This document shows, piece after piece, positions 18,532 to 27,408 of a DNA stretch of 46,409 nucleotides. Source of the stretch: DATKMP01 sp963790045 (GTDB taxonomy: Bacteria; Bacteroidota; Ignavibacteria; UBA10030); NCBI GenBank assembly GCA_963790045.1, contig CAWBMS010000012.1, forward strand, positions 1 through 46,409. Reading direction: 5' to 3'. The notes beneath the pieces are model-generated. The model was not told the origin of the DNA, did no database searches, and was given only the letters and a program-made list of their open reading frames with translations. Numbering within the stretch: position 1 is the stretch's first letter; each line of letters opens with the position of its first letter. The position numbers and the translations under genes were made by a program.

Positions 18532-20649
18532 ATGGCTGTGTTAAATGATATCCGAGAAAAATCCCCTAAATTCATCATCGCTGGTGCAGCACTAATTTTT
18601 ATCGTCCTCATCGTATTTGATTGGGGGCTAAGATATAAGCGGTCGGCGCGGCCGATCAGTTTTAAATGATAGTGGTGTGCTGGGTAAAGTGAATGGCAAA
18701 GAAGTTGATTCAAAGTTGTTCTCTGAATCTGTCCGACAAGCAGTTGAAGAACGAAAGAAGCAAACCGGTACAGACGTAGATGATGAAACCGAACGCCAGA
18801 TTCGTTCGCAAGTGTGGGAACAGATGATGAATAGCATGCTTCTTCAGCAGGAAATTGATCGGCTGGGTATTACCGTGACCGACCAGGAAGTGCGCGATGT
18901 GGTGATGGGGCCGAATCCGCCAGATTTTTTCGTACAGCAATTTCGTGATTCCGCAGGCACCTTCCATCAGGATGCGTACCTATCGCGCAATGAGCGATCC
19001 GCAAAATAAACAAGCATGGATTAAAGTAGAAGACGTGATACGCGAGCAGCAAAAACGGAACAAGCTTCAGAGTATGCTGCTGGCAACGGTACAAGTGAGT
19101 GAAGGTGAAGTGCAGCAAGAGTTCCGCAACCGGAATATAACTATGGATGCTGAATTTGTTCTGTTCGATGTGAATAAATTAGTACCGGACAATACCATCT
19201 TAGTTACCGATGACGATCTGAAAAAAGTCTATAATGAACACGCACCGGAATACAAAGCGAAAGCTTCCCGCAAAGTAAAATATGTGATTTTTAACCAGAT
19301 CGCTTCGTCTGAAGATACGGCGGCGGTAGTGAATGATGAACTGAAATTATTAGATCAGGTGAAATCCGGACAGATGGATTTTGTGGAACTCGCAAAAACC
19401 TATTCTGAAAATCCTGTGACAGATGTATATTCTAAGCATGGCGAGTTAACCCGCATCAAAGAATCCGCAATTTATGCGGCGAAGAAAGGCGATGTCATCG
19501 GGCCGTTGAAAGATAACGACGGCGTGCATCTTATGAAAGTGCTTGACGAACGACAGGGAAAAGATGAATATGTTCGCGCCAGCCACATCCTGCTTAATTT
19601 TGTTCCGGGCGCAGATAGCGCAAAAATTTTGCAGCGGGCAAAAGATCTTGTAAAACAAGCAAAGTCCGGTGCGGACTTTGCTAAGTTGGCTCGTGAGAAC
19701 AGTCAGGATTATGGTTCTGCAATGCAGGGCGGTGAACTGGGCTGGAATAAAAAAGGCGCATGGGTAAAACCGTTTGAAGACGCGGTGTTCAAAGCGCGCA
19801 CGGGTGAAGTCGTGGGCCCGGTGCGCACGCAGTACGGCTGGCATATTATTAAAGTGACTGGCAGAGACAAACGTGAAGTGAAGATTGCCGATCTGGTAAT
19901 GAAGGTTCGCGCCAGCAGTCAATCGGTCGATGCTTCGAATCAGCGTGCGCAAGATTTTCAATATCTTGCAAAAGAAGAAGGATTTGAAAAAGCGGCTGAG
20001 AACAGCAAGTACAAGAGTACGCGAAACTCCTGAATTTATGAAGATGGGAAGTATTCCCGGTATTGGCAGTAACGACATCATAACCAATTTTGCATTCACC
20101 AATAAAGTTGGTACCATCAGTGAACCGCTTGCCATTCATGGCGGTGTGGCGATCTTCAAAGTGAGTGCCATACGCGAAGAAGGCATTCGTCCGTTTGACG
20201 AAATGAAAAATCTTGTCAGGATGATAGCGCTCAAAGAAAAGAAAATGGAAAAAATTCGTGATCAGGTCGATGCGTTTTACAAAACGCTTTCACCTTCCAC
20301 AGATTTACTGATTGCTGCGCAGGCGAATCCGGCGCTTATGGCACTGCGTACCGGTCCATTCAAAGCATCGGAAGCTCCTGCCGGCGTCGGACGCGATTTG
20401 AAGTTCATCGGCACCGCCCAAGCGCTGAATACCGGACAGCTTTCTAAACCGGTTGAAGGCGAACGCGGATTTTATATCATCAAGATGATGGAGAAATCGC
20501 CGTTCAATCAAACTGCATACAATGCCGAACATGAAGCTATACGCCAGCAATTGCTGCAGGAGAAAGGAAGCCGCATGATGAGCGAATGGCAAACGGAATT
20601 GCGCGAGAAGGCAGACATTGTTGATCATCGCGAACTTTACTATAAGTAG
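18532..20649 (+). CDS. PpiD/SurA-like peptidyl-prolyl isomerase chaperone (three frameshifts)
   Basis: Membrane-anchored periplasmic foldase. The ATG at 18532 has AAAGGAG upstream. Four frame segments join into about 704 residues. One N-terminal transmembrane helix (FIIAGAALIFIVLIVFDWGL) is followed by a SurA_N-like chaperone domain (VNGKEVDSKLFSESVRQAVE; NSMLLQQEIDRLGI). A parvulin domain follows (VRASHILLNF; FAKLARENSQDYGSAMQGG; VVGPVRTQYGWHIIKV), with a second, more divergent parvulin-like region C-terminally. The breaks lie near 18630, 18979 and 20014; each is restored by dropping one base. The gene is divergent from secD, which fits a joint role in export and folding. Confidence 0.85.
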
Positions 20650-20673
20650 CAGAAAGTAAAAATAGAATAACAG

Positions 20674-20700
20674 AAGGCGCACTGTGGTGCGCCTTTTTTA
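20674..20700 (+). terminator. Rho-independent terminator after the PpiD-like gene
   Basis: Perfect 9-bp stem AAGGCGCAC/GTGCGCCTT with loop TGTG and a T run, ending 17 bases before the aroK start codon. Confidence 0.93.
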
Positions 20701-20716
20701 TATACGAATAATCGAT

Positions 20717-21284
20717 ATGCCGGAATTGTCTTCGCAAAAAAGTTCTCTCATTTTTCTCCTTGGATTTATGGGAAGCGGAAAAAGTACGCTCGGCCCCATT
20801 CTCGCCAACACGCTGGGCTATGATTCCTATGATATCGACAAACTCATCGAACAAAAAGCGCACAAAAAAATTGTGGATATTTTTCGGGATGACGGCGAAC
20901 CGGCGTTTCGTACCTTTAGAACGGGAAACATTGCGGGAAGCAACAGCGTTCACGCGCAGTATCGTGTCTCTTGGCGGCGGAACGATTACCAATGAAGAAA
21001 ATTTCAAAATTGCACGAACGCATGGCATGTTGTTATATTTAAAATTGTCCCCGGAAGAAATCGTGAAGAGAGTGCAACATCGCAATGACCGCCCGATGCT
21101 GCGTGATGAGCATGGAAATCAATTAAAGGGAGATGCGTTGCGCCAGTGTGTGCGTGATCTGCTTGCGACACGCGAACCGTTTTATGCACGTGCGGATATT
21201 GTTATTGCAGCGGATAATATGCGCATCGGCATAACGGTAGATAAAATTGTGAAACAGTTGCGTGGATTGAGCGGAAAGGAATAA
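20717..21284 (+). CDS. aroK: Shikimate kinase (one frameshift)
   Basis: Phosphorylates shikimate in aromatic amino-acid synthesis. Two frames join into 188 residues. They contain the P-loop FLLGFMGSGKSTLG, the shikimate-binding YDIDKLIEQ, DGEPAFR followed by LERETL, the GGG loop (VSLGGGTITNEENF) and the LID arginine region (RNDRPMLRD). The break lies at about 20911-20914, where removing one base restores FRPLERETL. The gene is 3 bases upstream of aroB, and the pair forms a shikimate-pathway unit. The product is slightly longer than E. coli AroK (173). Confidence 0.9.
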
Positions 21285-21287
21285 CCT

Positions 21288-22385
21288 ATGATGCAGAAAG
21301 AACTTCGTGTGGAACTCGGCGAGCGTTCGTATCCCATTTATATCGGTTCTGATATCCTTTCGCAATTTGCACCGGCATGTCGCAAACACGGCATCGGCGA
21401 TTCCGTCGTCATTATCACCGATGCGAATGTGGCAAAGCAACATCTTGTTCCATTCGTCAAACATCTCTTGCACTTCAAGTATCAGCCAACAACGATTATT
21501 CTTCCGGCAGGCGAAACGCAAAAAAATCTCAAACGCGCAAATGCAATTTACACGGAGCTGCTGAAGAAAAAGATTTCGCGCAGTGCAACCATCATTGCAC
21601 TTGGCGGCGGTGTTATCGGTGACCTTGCCGGATTTGTTGCGGCAACATATCAACGCGGCGTGAAGGTGATACAAGTTCCGACAACATTGCTTGCGCAAGT
21701 GGATAGTTCCATCGGTGGGAAAGTCGGTATCAATCATTCGCTGGGGAAAAATATGATCGGCGCATTTCATCAGCCAAAAATTGTCTGGATAGATGCGGAT
21801 TATCTTTCAACGTTGCCGCGCCGTGAAATTGTCTGCGGGTTCGGCGAAGTGGTAAAATACGGTATCATTCGCGATGCAGAATTCTTTGCCTATCTCGAAT
21901 CGCATCTCGATGACGTGCTGAATTTACAAACAGAAGCGCTTTTGCATGTGCAAACATGCTGCGCGGCAATCAAAGCGGATGTTGTTGCGCGTGATGAACG
22001 CGAAGCAGGACTGCGGATGATTTTAAACTGCGGCCACACCATCGGCCATGGTTTGGAATCAGCGGGAAAGTATCGTTTGCTGAAACATGGCGAAGCTATC
22101 TTGTTCGGTCTCGTTGCCGAAGCGGAGTTAGCATGCAAACTCCGATTGATAACGCAGGACGTCGTTGAGCGAATTACCGCCCTCATCCATCGCGTACCGA
22201 TGAAGGTGAAACTCTCGTCGCTCAAGGTCAATGAAATTCTCGATGCCATGGGGCGCGACAAAAAACGCGACGGTAAAAAATTACGATTTGTTCTTCCTTC
22301 TGCCATCGGAGAAACAACAGTCGTGGATTCCATCGATGTAAAACTTATTCGCGGTGTTGTAAAAAATATTTTGCAGTCGAAGTAA
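21288..22385 (+). CDS. aroB: 3-dehydroquinate synthase
   Basis: Converts DAHP to 3-dehydroquinate, the second step of the shikimate pathway, using NAD and a divalent metal. The 365-residue product has the NAD-binding GGGVIGDLAGFVAATY, the substrate loop VPTTLLAQVDSSIGGKVGIN, GFGEVVKYGII and the metal-binding histidines (NCGHTIGHGLE; LKHGEA). Length and motif order are typical. Confidence 0.96.
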   Translation: MMQKELRVELGERSYPIYIGSDILSQFAPACRKHGIGDSVVIITDANVAKQHLVPFVKHLLHFKYQPTTIILPAGETQKNLKRANAIYTELLKKKISRSATIIALGGGVIGDLAGFVAATYQRGVKVIQVPTTLLAQVDSSIGGKVGINHSLGKNMIGAFHQPKIVWIDADYLSTLPRREIVCGFGEVVKYGIIRDAEFFAYLESHLDDVLNLQTEALLHVQTCCAAIKADVVARDEREAGLRMILNCGHTIGHGLESAGKYRLLKHGEAILFGLVAEAELACKLRLITQDVVERITALIHRVPMKVKLSSLKVNEILDAMGRDKKRDGKKLRFVLPSAIGETTVVDSIDVKLIRGVVKNILQSK

Positions 22386-22403
22386 TAATCAGAATGCACA
22401 TTA

Positions 22404-22470
22404 GTCACACTGAGTGTATCGAAGTGTGACCCAACATCCATATATCAGACTTCGACAAGCTCAGTCTGAC
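22404..22470. repeat. Inverted pair of REP-like hairpins
   Basis: Two related imperfect palindromes in opposite orientation: GTCACACTGAGTGTATCGAAG continuing to GTGTGAC (22404-22430), and TCAGACTTCGACAAGCTCAG to TCTGAC (22445-22470). Both share a CTGAG...TCGAAG core. They follow aroB and resemble dispersed repetitive elements. Confidence 0.7.
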
Positions 22471-22552
22471 ATAAATAGACCTGAAGTTTTTTATAAAAAG
22501 GTTCGCAACATTCTTCAAGAGAGTCCGTAACTAAAGACAACGATCAAGGAGT

Positions 22553-22762
22553 ATGAAGATGGTTGCCTTTCTTTTATGGATTATCGTTTTGATTTTATGC
22601 TGGCCACTGGCGGTTGCTGCGCTCATTCTCTATCCGCTTCTCTGGATATTTCTGCTGCCGTTCCGATTGATCGGGATAACCGTGAACGGAGTCTTTTCTT
22701 TGCTGCATAGTATTATCATGCTGCCGGCTCGTATTATTGGCTCCGGTTTTCGGCATGGCTGA
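22553..22762 (+). CDS. Small hydrophobic membrane protein
   Basis: A 69-residue protein, almost wholly hydrophobic. One or two membrane segments (VAFLLWIIVLILCWPLAVAA; YPLLWIFLLPFRLIGI) are followed by an amphipathic tail with basic residues. AAGGAG ends about 3-4 bases before the ATG, giving good translation-start support. No family is recognised. It sits between aroB and the 21-bp repeat array; a functional link to the array is unknown. Confidence 0.6.
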   Translation: MKMVAFLLWIIVLILCWPLAVAALILYPLLWIFLLPFRLIGITVNGVFSLLHSIIMLPARIIGSGFRHG

Positions 22763-22927
22763 ACACTCCGCTATTGCAAAAATCTTTTTAAAGAGATATT
22801 GATTTTATTGAACCGTGATGGAGTTCCAACATCTTTTACCGCACTTACTAAACGTCTTTCTTTACTCTTCCGAGGGTGATCGAAACGGGGAAAATGTCGT
22901 CCGGCAGTTCTGAAATGTCAAAATAGG

Positions 22928-23179
22928 TTTACCATAAGGGCTTTTACATTTGGGATAAGATCTTATTGCTTTATCATAAGGGCTTTTAGATTTAGGATAA
23001 ATACCTCTGCATTTACTGAGAAGATATCCGAATTTGTGAGAAGGACTCCTGAGTTTAGTATAAAGACTTTTGAGTTTAAAATAAGGTAAGCTGAAGTTAC
23101 TCTAAAGGCGTTTGCATTTGTGATACTGTATTTTTAATTTAAGATAAGTCCATATTGTTTTACCATCAAGGAGTAAAAC
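22928..23179 (+). repeat. Array of twelve exactly phased, degenerate 21-bp units
   Basis: A TTT trinucleotide (GTT once) recurs at 22928, 22949, 22970 and so on every 21 bases to 23159, twelve times without an indel. The consensus is TTT(A/G)NN-ATAAGG-NNN-TTT-GNA; positions 5-6 and 13-15 are highly variable. The AAGGAG of the last unit doubles as the SD of the HTH gene that starts at 23181. Read as codons, the forward frame gives FxI(K/R)xFx heptads but contains stops in units 8, 10 and 12. The stretch 22763-22927 before it shows no other feature. Confidence 0.85.
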
Positions 23180-23180
23180 G

Positions 23181-23534
23181 ATGCTGAAAGTCAATTTACA
23201 GCGAATTTTCGCCGGTCGGGCGATAGCGAATCCGTACACGTACCTTGTGAAGCAAGGATTTTCCAAGAATTTCTCAACGCGCCTGAGTGCAGGCAAGCTT
23301 CAACGAGTTGATCTTGTAAAGATTGAACGGCTTTGCATTCTGTTCCAGTGTACACCGAATGATTTATTAGAATGGATTCCTTCTGCTGCGGAGAAGGATG
23401 TTGAAACGCAGCCGTTGCGGGATTTGATACGGGTGAATCCGAATGTAAATGTGCTTGCAGTGCTCAACTCGCTGCCATACAACAAACTTGCAGAAGTAGA
23501 AAAGCTGATAAGCGAGAAAGCACCGAAGAAGTGA
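23181..23534 (+). CDS. XRE/Cro-type helix-turn-helix protein
   Basis: A 117-residue probable DNA-binding regulator. Residues ~1-65 resemble a Cro/C1-type HTH of the HTH_26 kind: NLQRIFAGRAIANPYTYLVKQGFS, then TRLSAGKLQRVDLVKIERLC, ending in CTPNDLLEW. The latter is the conserved end of such domains. The remaining ~50 residues form an unassigned helical tail (NVLAVLNSLPYNKLAEVEKL). AAGGAG lies 7 nt upstream of the ATG, within the last unit of the 21-bp array. The array is an obvious candidate operator for this protein, but that is inference. Confidence 0.8.
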   Translation: MLKVNLQRIFAGRAIANPYTYLVKQGFSKNFSTRLSAGKLQRVDLVKIERLCILFQCTPNDLLEWIPSAAEKDVETQPLRDLIRVNPNVNVLAVLNSLPYNKLAEVEKLISEKAPKK

Positions 23535-23551
23535 TGGAAATAAATTAATTA

Positions 23552-23670
23552 TGTGACCGTCACACTTGTAGCTCGGAGGGAGTTGGACTCCCGACATACA
23601 TTTAGTTCAGGAGTTCAACTCCTTCACAGCATTGGGTCACAAATTCGGTAGAGGTTGAATATATTCAACC
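23552..23670. repeat. Composite REP-like element with nested hairpins
   Basis: An outer inverted repeat (TGTGACC 23552-23558, GGTCACA 23635-23641) encloses two hairpins: GGGAGT/ACTCCC (23578-23592, within CGGAGGGAGTTGGACTCCCG) and AGGAGTT/AACTCCT (23609-23623). A perfect 18-bp palindrome (GGTTGAATATATTCAACC, 23653-23670) follows. The first hairpin resembles those flanking the transposase at 43489. The rest of the gap to 23852 shows nothing else clear. Confidence 0.7.
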
Positions 23671-23852
23671 CTTACGAGATTTCGTTTTGCATTTTATTTC
23701 TTGAAACATTACATTATACGCGGGAATTGCTTCGGGATGTTGTGGTTTGGTTGTTCCAGAAACATTCCCACTGTTGTAAACAAATAATGTCTTAAGTAAT
23801 TATATCAAGATTTAGTTCTTATTGTCTCTGACACAACAAAAAGGATTATATA

Positions 23853-24656
23853 ATGAAATCAATGACGGTGGTTAAAATAGTTTTACTCGTTGCAATAATA
23901 CTATTATCCTTCAACTGTAAAGATAGTTTCACCAATACGGCACAGATCATTACTCAATCGAATGTGATCGTTAATTCAAATAATTTATCGACAGGACTTA
24001 TCGCACATTATTCATTCGAAGGTAATACGAATGATACAAGCGGAAATGGGAAGAATGGAACAGCTATAGGTCAATATTCGTATGTTTCTGGAAAGCAGGG
24101 ACTGGGAATTAGCTTGATCGGAGATAATGCTGTATATCATTCAATGGGCGGCTATGTTCAGATCCCCCCTCTAGATACTTCGGCGCTTACAGCATTGACG
24201 ATAAGTATCTGGGTGAAAGAAGATACGCTTTACGAACCTACTTATGGCGAGGCGTACATCAGTTTTAGCGGTGATGCTTCATACGCTTGGTGTGGTATCG
24301 GTCATCTTTATGGTAAGATACAATTTGCCGTAGGTGCAACTGATTCTTTGGGCATTCCTCTTCCTGTTGCTCCCATCTCAATTGCTTTTGATCCATCTGA
24401 TATGCATAAGTGGGCACACTATTCATTGGTTTATGATCATGGTGTTCTTACGGCATATAAAAATGGTGTTCCACAAATGAGCATTCCGCAACAACTTCAT
24501 ATCTGCGGAAGTGCTGCTTTTATTGCTTCGCACACATGGGGTGGTTCTCCTCCATGTAGTTCGACACGATTTTCCGGAACAATAGATGAAGTGCGAATAT
24601 ATCGTCGTGCATTAACCGATGCTGAAATACTGGGTTTATATCAATTGGGATTGTAA
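23853..24656 (+). CDS. LamG-domain lipoprotein
   Basis: A 267-residue exported protein. The N terminus is a signal with a Bacteroidota-like lipobox ending in FNC (Cys at about residue 23). A short Asn/Ser-rich linker precedes one concanavalin/LamG beta-sandwich domain. The domain opens LIAHYSFEGNTNDTSGNGKN and closes with GTIDEVRIYRRALTDAEILG, both typical of LamG. It probably binds glycans or protein ligands at the cell surface; no catalytic domain is present. It is 45 bases upstream of the next gene. Confidence 0.85.
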   Translation: MKSMTVVKIVLLVAIILLSFNCKDSFTNTAQIITQSNVIVNSNNLSTGLIAHYSFEGNTNDTSGNGKNGTAIGQYSYVSGKQGLGISLIGDNAVYHSMGGYVQIPPLDTSALTALTISIWVKEDTLYEPTYGEAYISFSGDASYAWCGIGHLYGKIQFAVGATDSLGIPLPVAPISIAFDPSDMHKWAHYSLVYDHGVLTAYKNGVPQMSIPQQLHICGSAAFIASHTWGGSPPCSSTRFSGTIDEVRIYRRALTDAEILGLYQLGL

Positions 24657-24701
24657 CAATACTTACATTAGGATTTTACAAATTCGTAAAGGAAAATAAA
24701 T

Positions 24702-26525
24702 ATGACCAAATCAAAGTTGTTCTTTCTATTTTTTCTTTTCTCCTCTTTGTCGTTTGCCGATGAAATCTATCTTACCAATGGATATGTTATCAAGAATGTT
24801 CAACTCGTTGATTCACTCAATGGGTTGGTTCGGTACAAGGGTAGCGATATTGTCGTATCTCTTACGCCTGCCCAAATTCACGATCGCCAAATGTCGGTGT
24901 ACGACTCTTCGCAACCGGCGCGGATTATACTGAGCGACTATAGACAGAAACTATATGAGCAATACTACAGCGATCGTCATATAAAACCGGATACAGCATT
25001 CCAGACAACAGTTACCACTCTCCACCATGAAATTATCAAAGGAGATGTTTTTCAGCATACAGATTCAGTCATAGCATTACATACAGAATATGGAATTGTT
25101 ACTATCTCTAGAATCCTGATCGTTGAGCCAACGTACTTAAGCAATCAAAATCATCAGATTAAAAATGCATCTACGGTAACACTGTTGACGGGGGATTCAT
25201 TCGATGGCGAACAAGTGTCTTCGACGGATTCCACCGTTACCTTCCAAACCAGCAAAGGGTATCTTACAGTAGTAAAGAGTAGCATTAAAAATATTCGTCG
25301 CGCTTCTTTCGACAATAGGCATCTTTTTCTGGGAAATACGTTTAGGGTTACTTTAAGCGATGAACAATCGTTTGAGGGCATGTTAATCTCATCAACAGAT
25401 TCATCCGAAACATATCGGACAAACTTAGGGGACCTTACGGTTTTAAAAATCAACATGAAAAGAAGGATGATGACTGTTTGTAATATCCCTTTCGACAATA
25501 AATTTCTCCGTTATGGTGATTCATTTAAGATCACAATGCTTAATGGAGATTCGTTTGACGGCGTCCTGCTTTCGTCAACCGATTCAACTATAACGTTTGA
25601 AAGAAAAACCGACAGTGCAACCGTTCTTAAGAAAAATGTGATGATGGCCCTGAATGTATCATTAGACAATCATTCTCTTCGATCAGTAAATTCTTTTGCG
25701 GTTGTTATGCGTAATAAAGAAGCATTTTACGGAAATCTTATGTCGGCGACAGATAGCACAGCGACATATCAAACAGGCACTGGCAATGTCATGGTCCTAA
25801 AAAGAAATATCCTTGCTGATGACAATACGTTTGATGAAGTTGTTTCCCAAATCAAACGAATGAATTATCATTTGCCGGCGATGTTCAATATCTATGCCGG
25901 GGTTGCTATTCCTATCGGAAGCTTTTCGGAAACATCGATTTCCGACGGCGCTGCAAAAACGGGATTTACCATCGGCGCTCAATATGTTTCGAGCGGCACA
26001 ATAGGATATTGGGCGGACATCGGTTTCTCGTCGAACTCAACGAATACCACAACAATGTCGGAGTTATTGCAGAATAATCTCAATCGTCGCTATGGAAGTG
26101 GAAACATTGCTGTCAGTAATATTTCGGTAGGCAGTTGGTCCAACATTCTTTTACTTGCAGGTGGAAAAATCGGCACGGAAAGTCCTTTCGGATTTAACGT
26201 CTTCTTTGCGCCTGTGATCGGTCTGGATTATGTAATGTCGCCGCAAATAACAGGCGATGTATCTGGAAAATATTATACGGTAAATTCAGATGGACTTGTG
26301 CAAAACACATTAACGGGTTCCGCAACGCAGGCCTCGGCAAAGGGCATAGCATTTATGTATGGAGCAACTGTAGAAATGATTGTTGCAGATTTAGTTACAG
26401 TCAATGCACGATATTTGACCGGAACGTTTAATTATAATGTCACGTACTCGGACAATACAAGTAATTCGCTGAAACAAAATATTTCTATGATTCAGATTTG
26501 TGTTGGCATAGCATTCTATCGCTGA
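24702..26525 (+). CDS. Exported protein: Sm-like beta repeats fused to an outer-membrane barrel
   Basis: A 607-residue protein with a signal peptide (cleavage near SFADE). From ~residue 155 to 390, four units of 56-62 residues recur with the pattern TxxxGxSFxGxxxSSTDSTxTYxTxxGxxxVxK (examples: GDSFDGEQVSSTDSTVTFQT; QSFEGMLISSTDSSETYRT; GDSFDGVLLSSTDSTITFE; EAFYGNLMSATDSTATYQT). Two fainter units lie at ~20-60 and ~105-147. The pattern recalls small SH3/LSm-like barrels. Residues ~395-607 look like an outer-membrane beta-barrel, with GxxxPIGSFSE, long alternating strands and a terminal aromatic strand. No named family is recognised for the whole. Confidence 0.65.
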   Translation: MTKSKLFFLFFLFSSLSFADEIYLTNGYVIKNVQLVDSLNGLVRYKGSDIVVSLTPAQIHDRQMSVYDSSQPARIILSDYRQKLYEQYYSDRHIKPDTAFQTTVTTLHHEIIKGDVFQHTDSVIALHTEYGIVTISRILIVEPTYLSNQNHQIKNASTVTLLTGDSFDGEQVSSTDSTVTFQTSKGYLTVVKSSIKNIRRASFDNRHLFLGNTFRVTLSDEQSFEGMLISSTDSSETYRTNLGDLTVLKINMKRRMMTVCNIPFDNKFLRYGDSFKITMLNGDSFDGVLLSSTDSTITFERKTDSATVLKKNVMMALNVSLDNHSLRSVNSFAVVMRNKEAFYGNLMSATDSTATYQTGTGNVMVLKRNILADDNTFDEVVSQIKRMNYHLPAMFNIYAGVAIPIGSFSETSISDGAAKTGFTIGAQYVSSGTIGYWADIGFSSNSTNTTTMSELLQNNLNRRYGSGNIAVSNISVGSWSNILLLAGGKIGTESPFGFNVFFAPVIGLDYVMSPQITGDVSGKYYTVNSDGLVQNTLTGSATQASAKGIAFMYGATVEMIVADLVTVNARYLTGTFNYNVTYSDNTSNSLKQNISMIQICVGIAFYR

Positions 26526-26569
26526 TATGTTTCAAAGAATCTTTTTGTTGGATTGAATAAAAGAAGAAG

Positions 26570-27388
26570 ATGGAAGAAGCGAGTAAACTTGATCTTGGCA
26601 GTGTGCAGGAAACATTGTTGCTTCCGTTATGGGGAAGGGCAATGGAAACGCAGAAGAATCGCCCGCTGCTGATCGATACGAAGGCGGTGGAAATTCTTAA
26701 AGCCATTCCATACGATTTTTCTGTCATCTCACAAAACATCAGCCCGATCAGCCGGGCAGCATGGATTGCGCGAAGTATTTTCTTCGATGCAACCATCAAA
26801 GCGTTCATCGGACAATATTCCGATGCAACGATTGTGAATATCGGCTGCGGATTGGATACAACGTTCGACCGCGTCGATAACGGAACGATCCAATGGTTCG
26901 ATCTCGATATGCCGGATGTGATTGCACTTCGCAAACAATATTTTCAAGAAACCGAACGGCGGCGGATGCTTGCCTTCTCAGTTTTTGATAACGCGTGGTA
27001 TAGCGAAAGAAAAAATAAAACGCATGTATTATTTCTGATTGCCGGCGTGCTATACTATTTTACAGAGCAGCAGGTAAAAGAATTATTCATCAGTTTTCAT
27101 AATGCATTCCCCGGTGTTGAAATTGTTTTCGATTACAGTTCCAACAAAGGTGTCGCTCTTGCTAATAAAAAAGTAATCGATAAAAGCGGAATGAAACAGT
27201 CCGCTTATTTACAATGGGGAATCGATGACGTTACAGAATTAGAACGCTGGAATGAAAACATTCATATCATCAAAACGATGCCGATGTTCCGCGAGCACAA
27301 AAAACTGTTTCCCGTTTACAAACGGCTGGGATTCAACATCTCCGACAAAATGAAAATTATGTCGTTGGCACATATCCGCATCGGTTGA
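26570..27388 (+). CDS. LCMT-like class I SAM-dependent methyltransferase
   Basis: A 272-residue cytoplasmic O-methyltransferase of the leucine carboxyl methyltransferase / polyketide O-methyltransferase group (COG3315-like). Diagnostic blocks are TLLLPLWGRAMET, SRAAWIARSIFFDATIKAFI, the SAM-binding VNIGCGLDTTFDRV, WFDLDMPDVIALRK and the post-core IAGVLYYFTEQQVKELF. Its substrate cannot be told from sequence, and no biosynthetic cluster surrounds it. The start is the first ATG with alignable sequence, 44 bases after the preceding gene. Confidence 0.85.
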   Translation: MEEASKLDLGSVQETLLLPLWGRAMETQKNRPLLIDTKAVEILKAIPYDFSVISQNISPISRAAWIARSIFFDATIKAFIGQYSDATIVNIGCGLDTTFDRVDNGTIQWFDLDMPDVIALRKQYFQETERRRMLAFSVFDNAWYSERKNKTHVLFLIAGVLYYFTEQQVKELFISFHNAFPGVEIVFDYSSNKGVALANKKVIDKSGMKQSAYLQWGIDDVTELERWNENIHIIKTMPMFREHKKLFPVYKRLGFNISDKMKIMSLAHIRIG

Positions 27389-27408
27389 GATTGTCGATAA
27401 CAGCTGCC

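Noticed and set aside
22928..23104. Protein-coding heptad repeat across the 21-bp array
   Set aside because: The forward frame carries stops in units 8, 10 and 12 and the reverse frame one after unit 9. Neither has an obvious start and RBS that would cover the array.
22928..23180. CRISPR array
   Set aside because: Units are 21 bp end to end, with no conserved repeat of 24-40 bp separated by unique spacers and no cas genes in the window.
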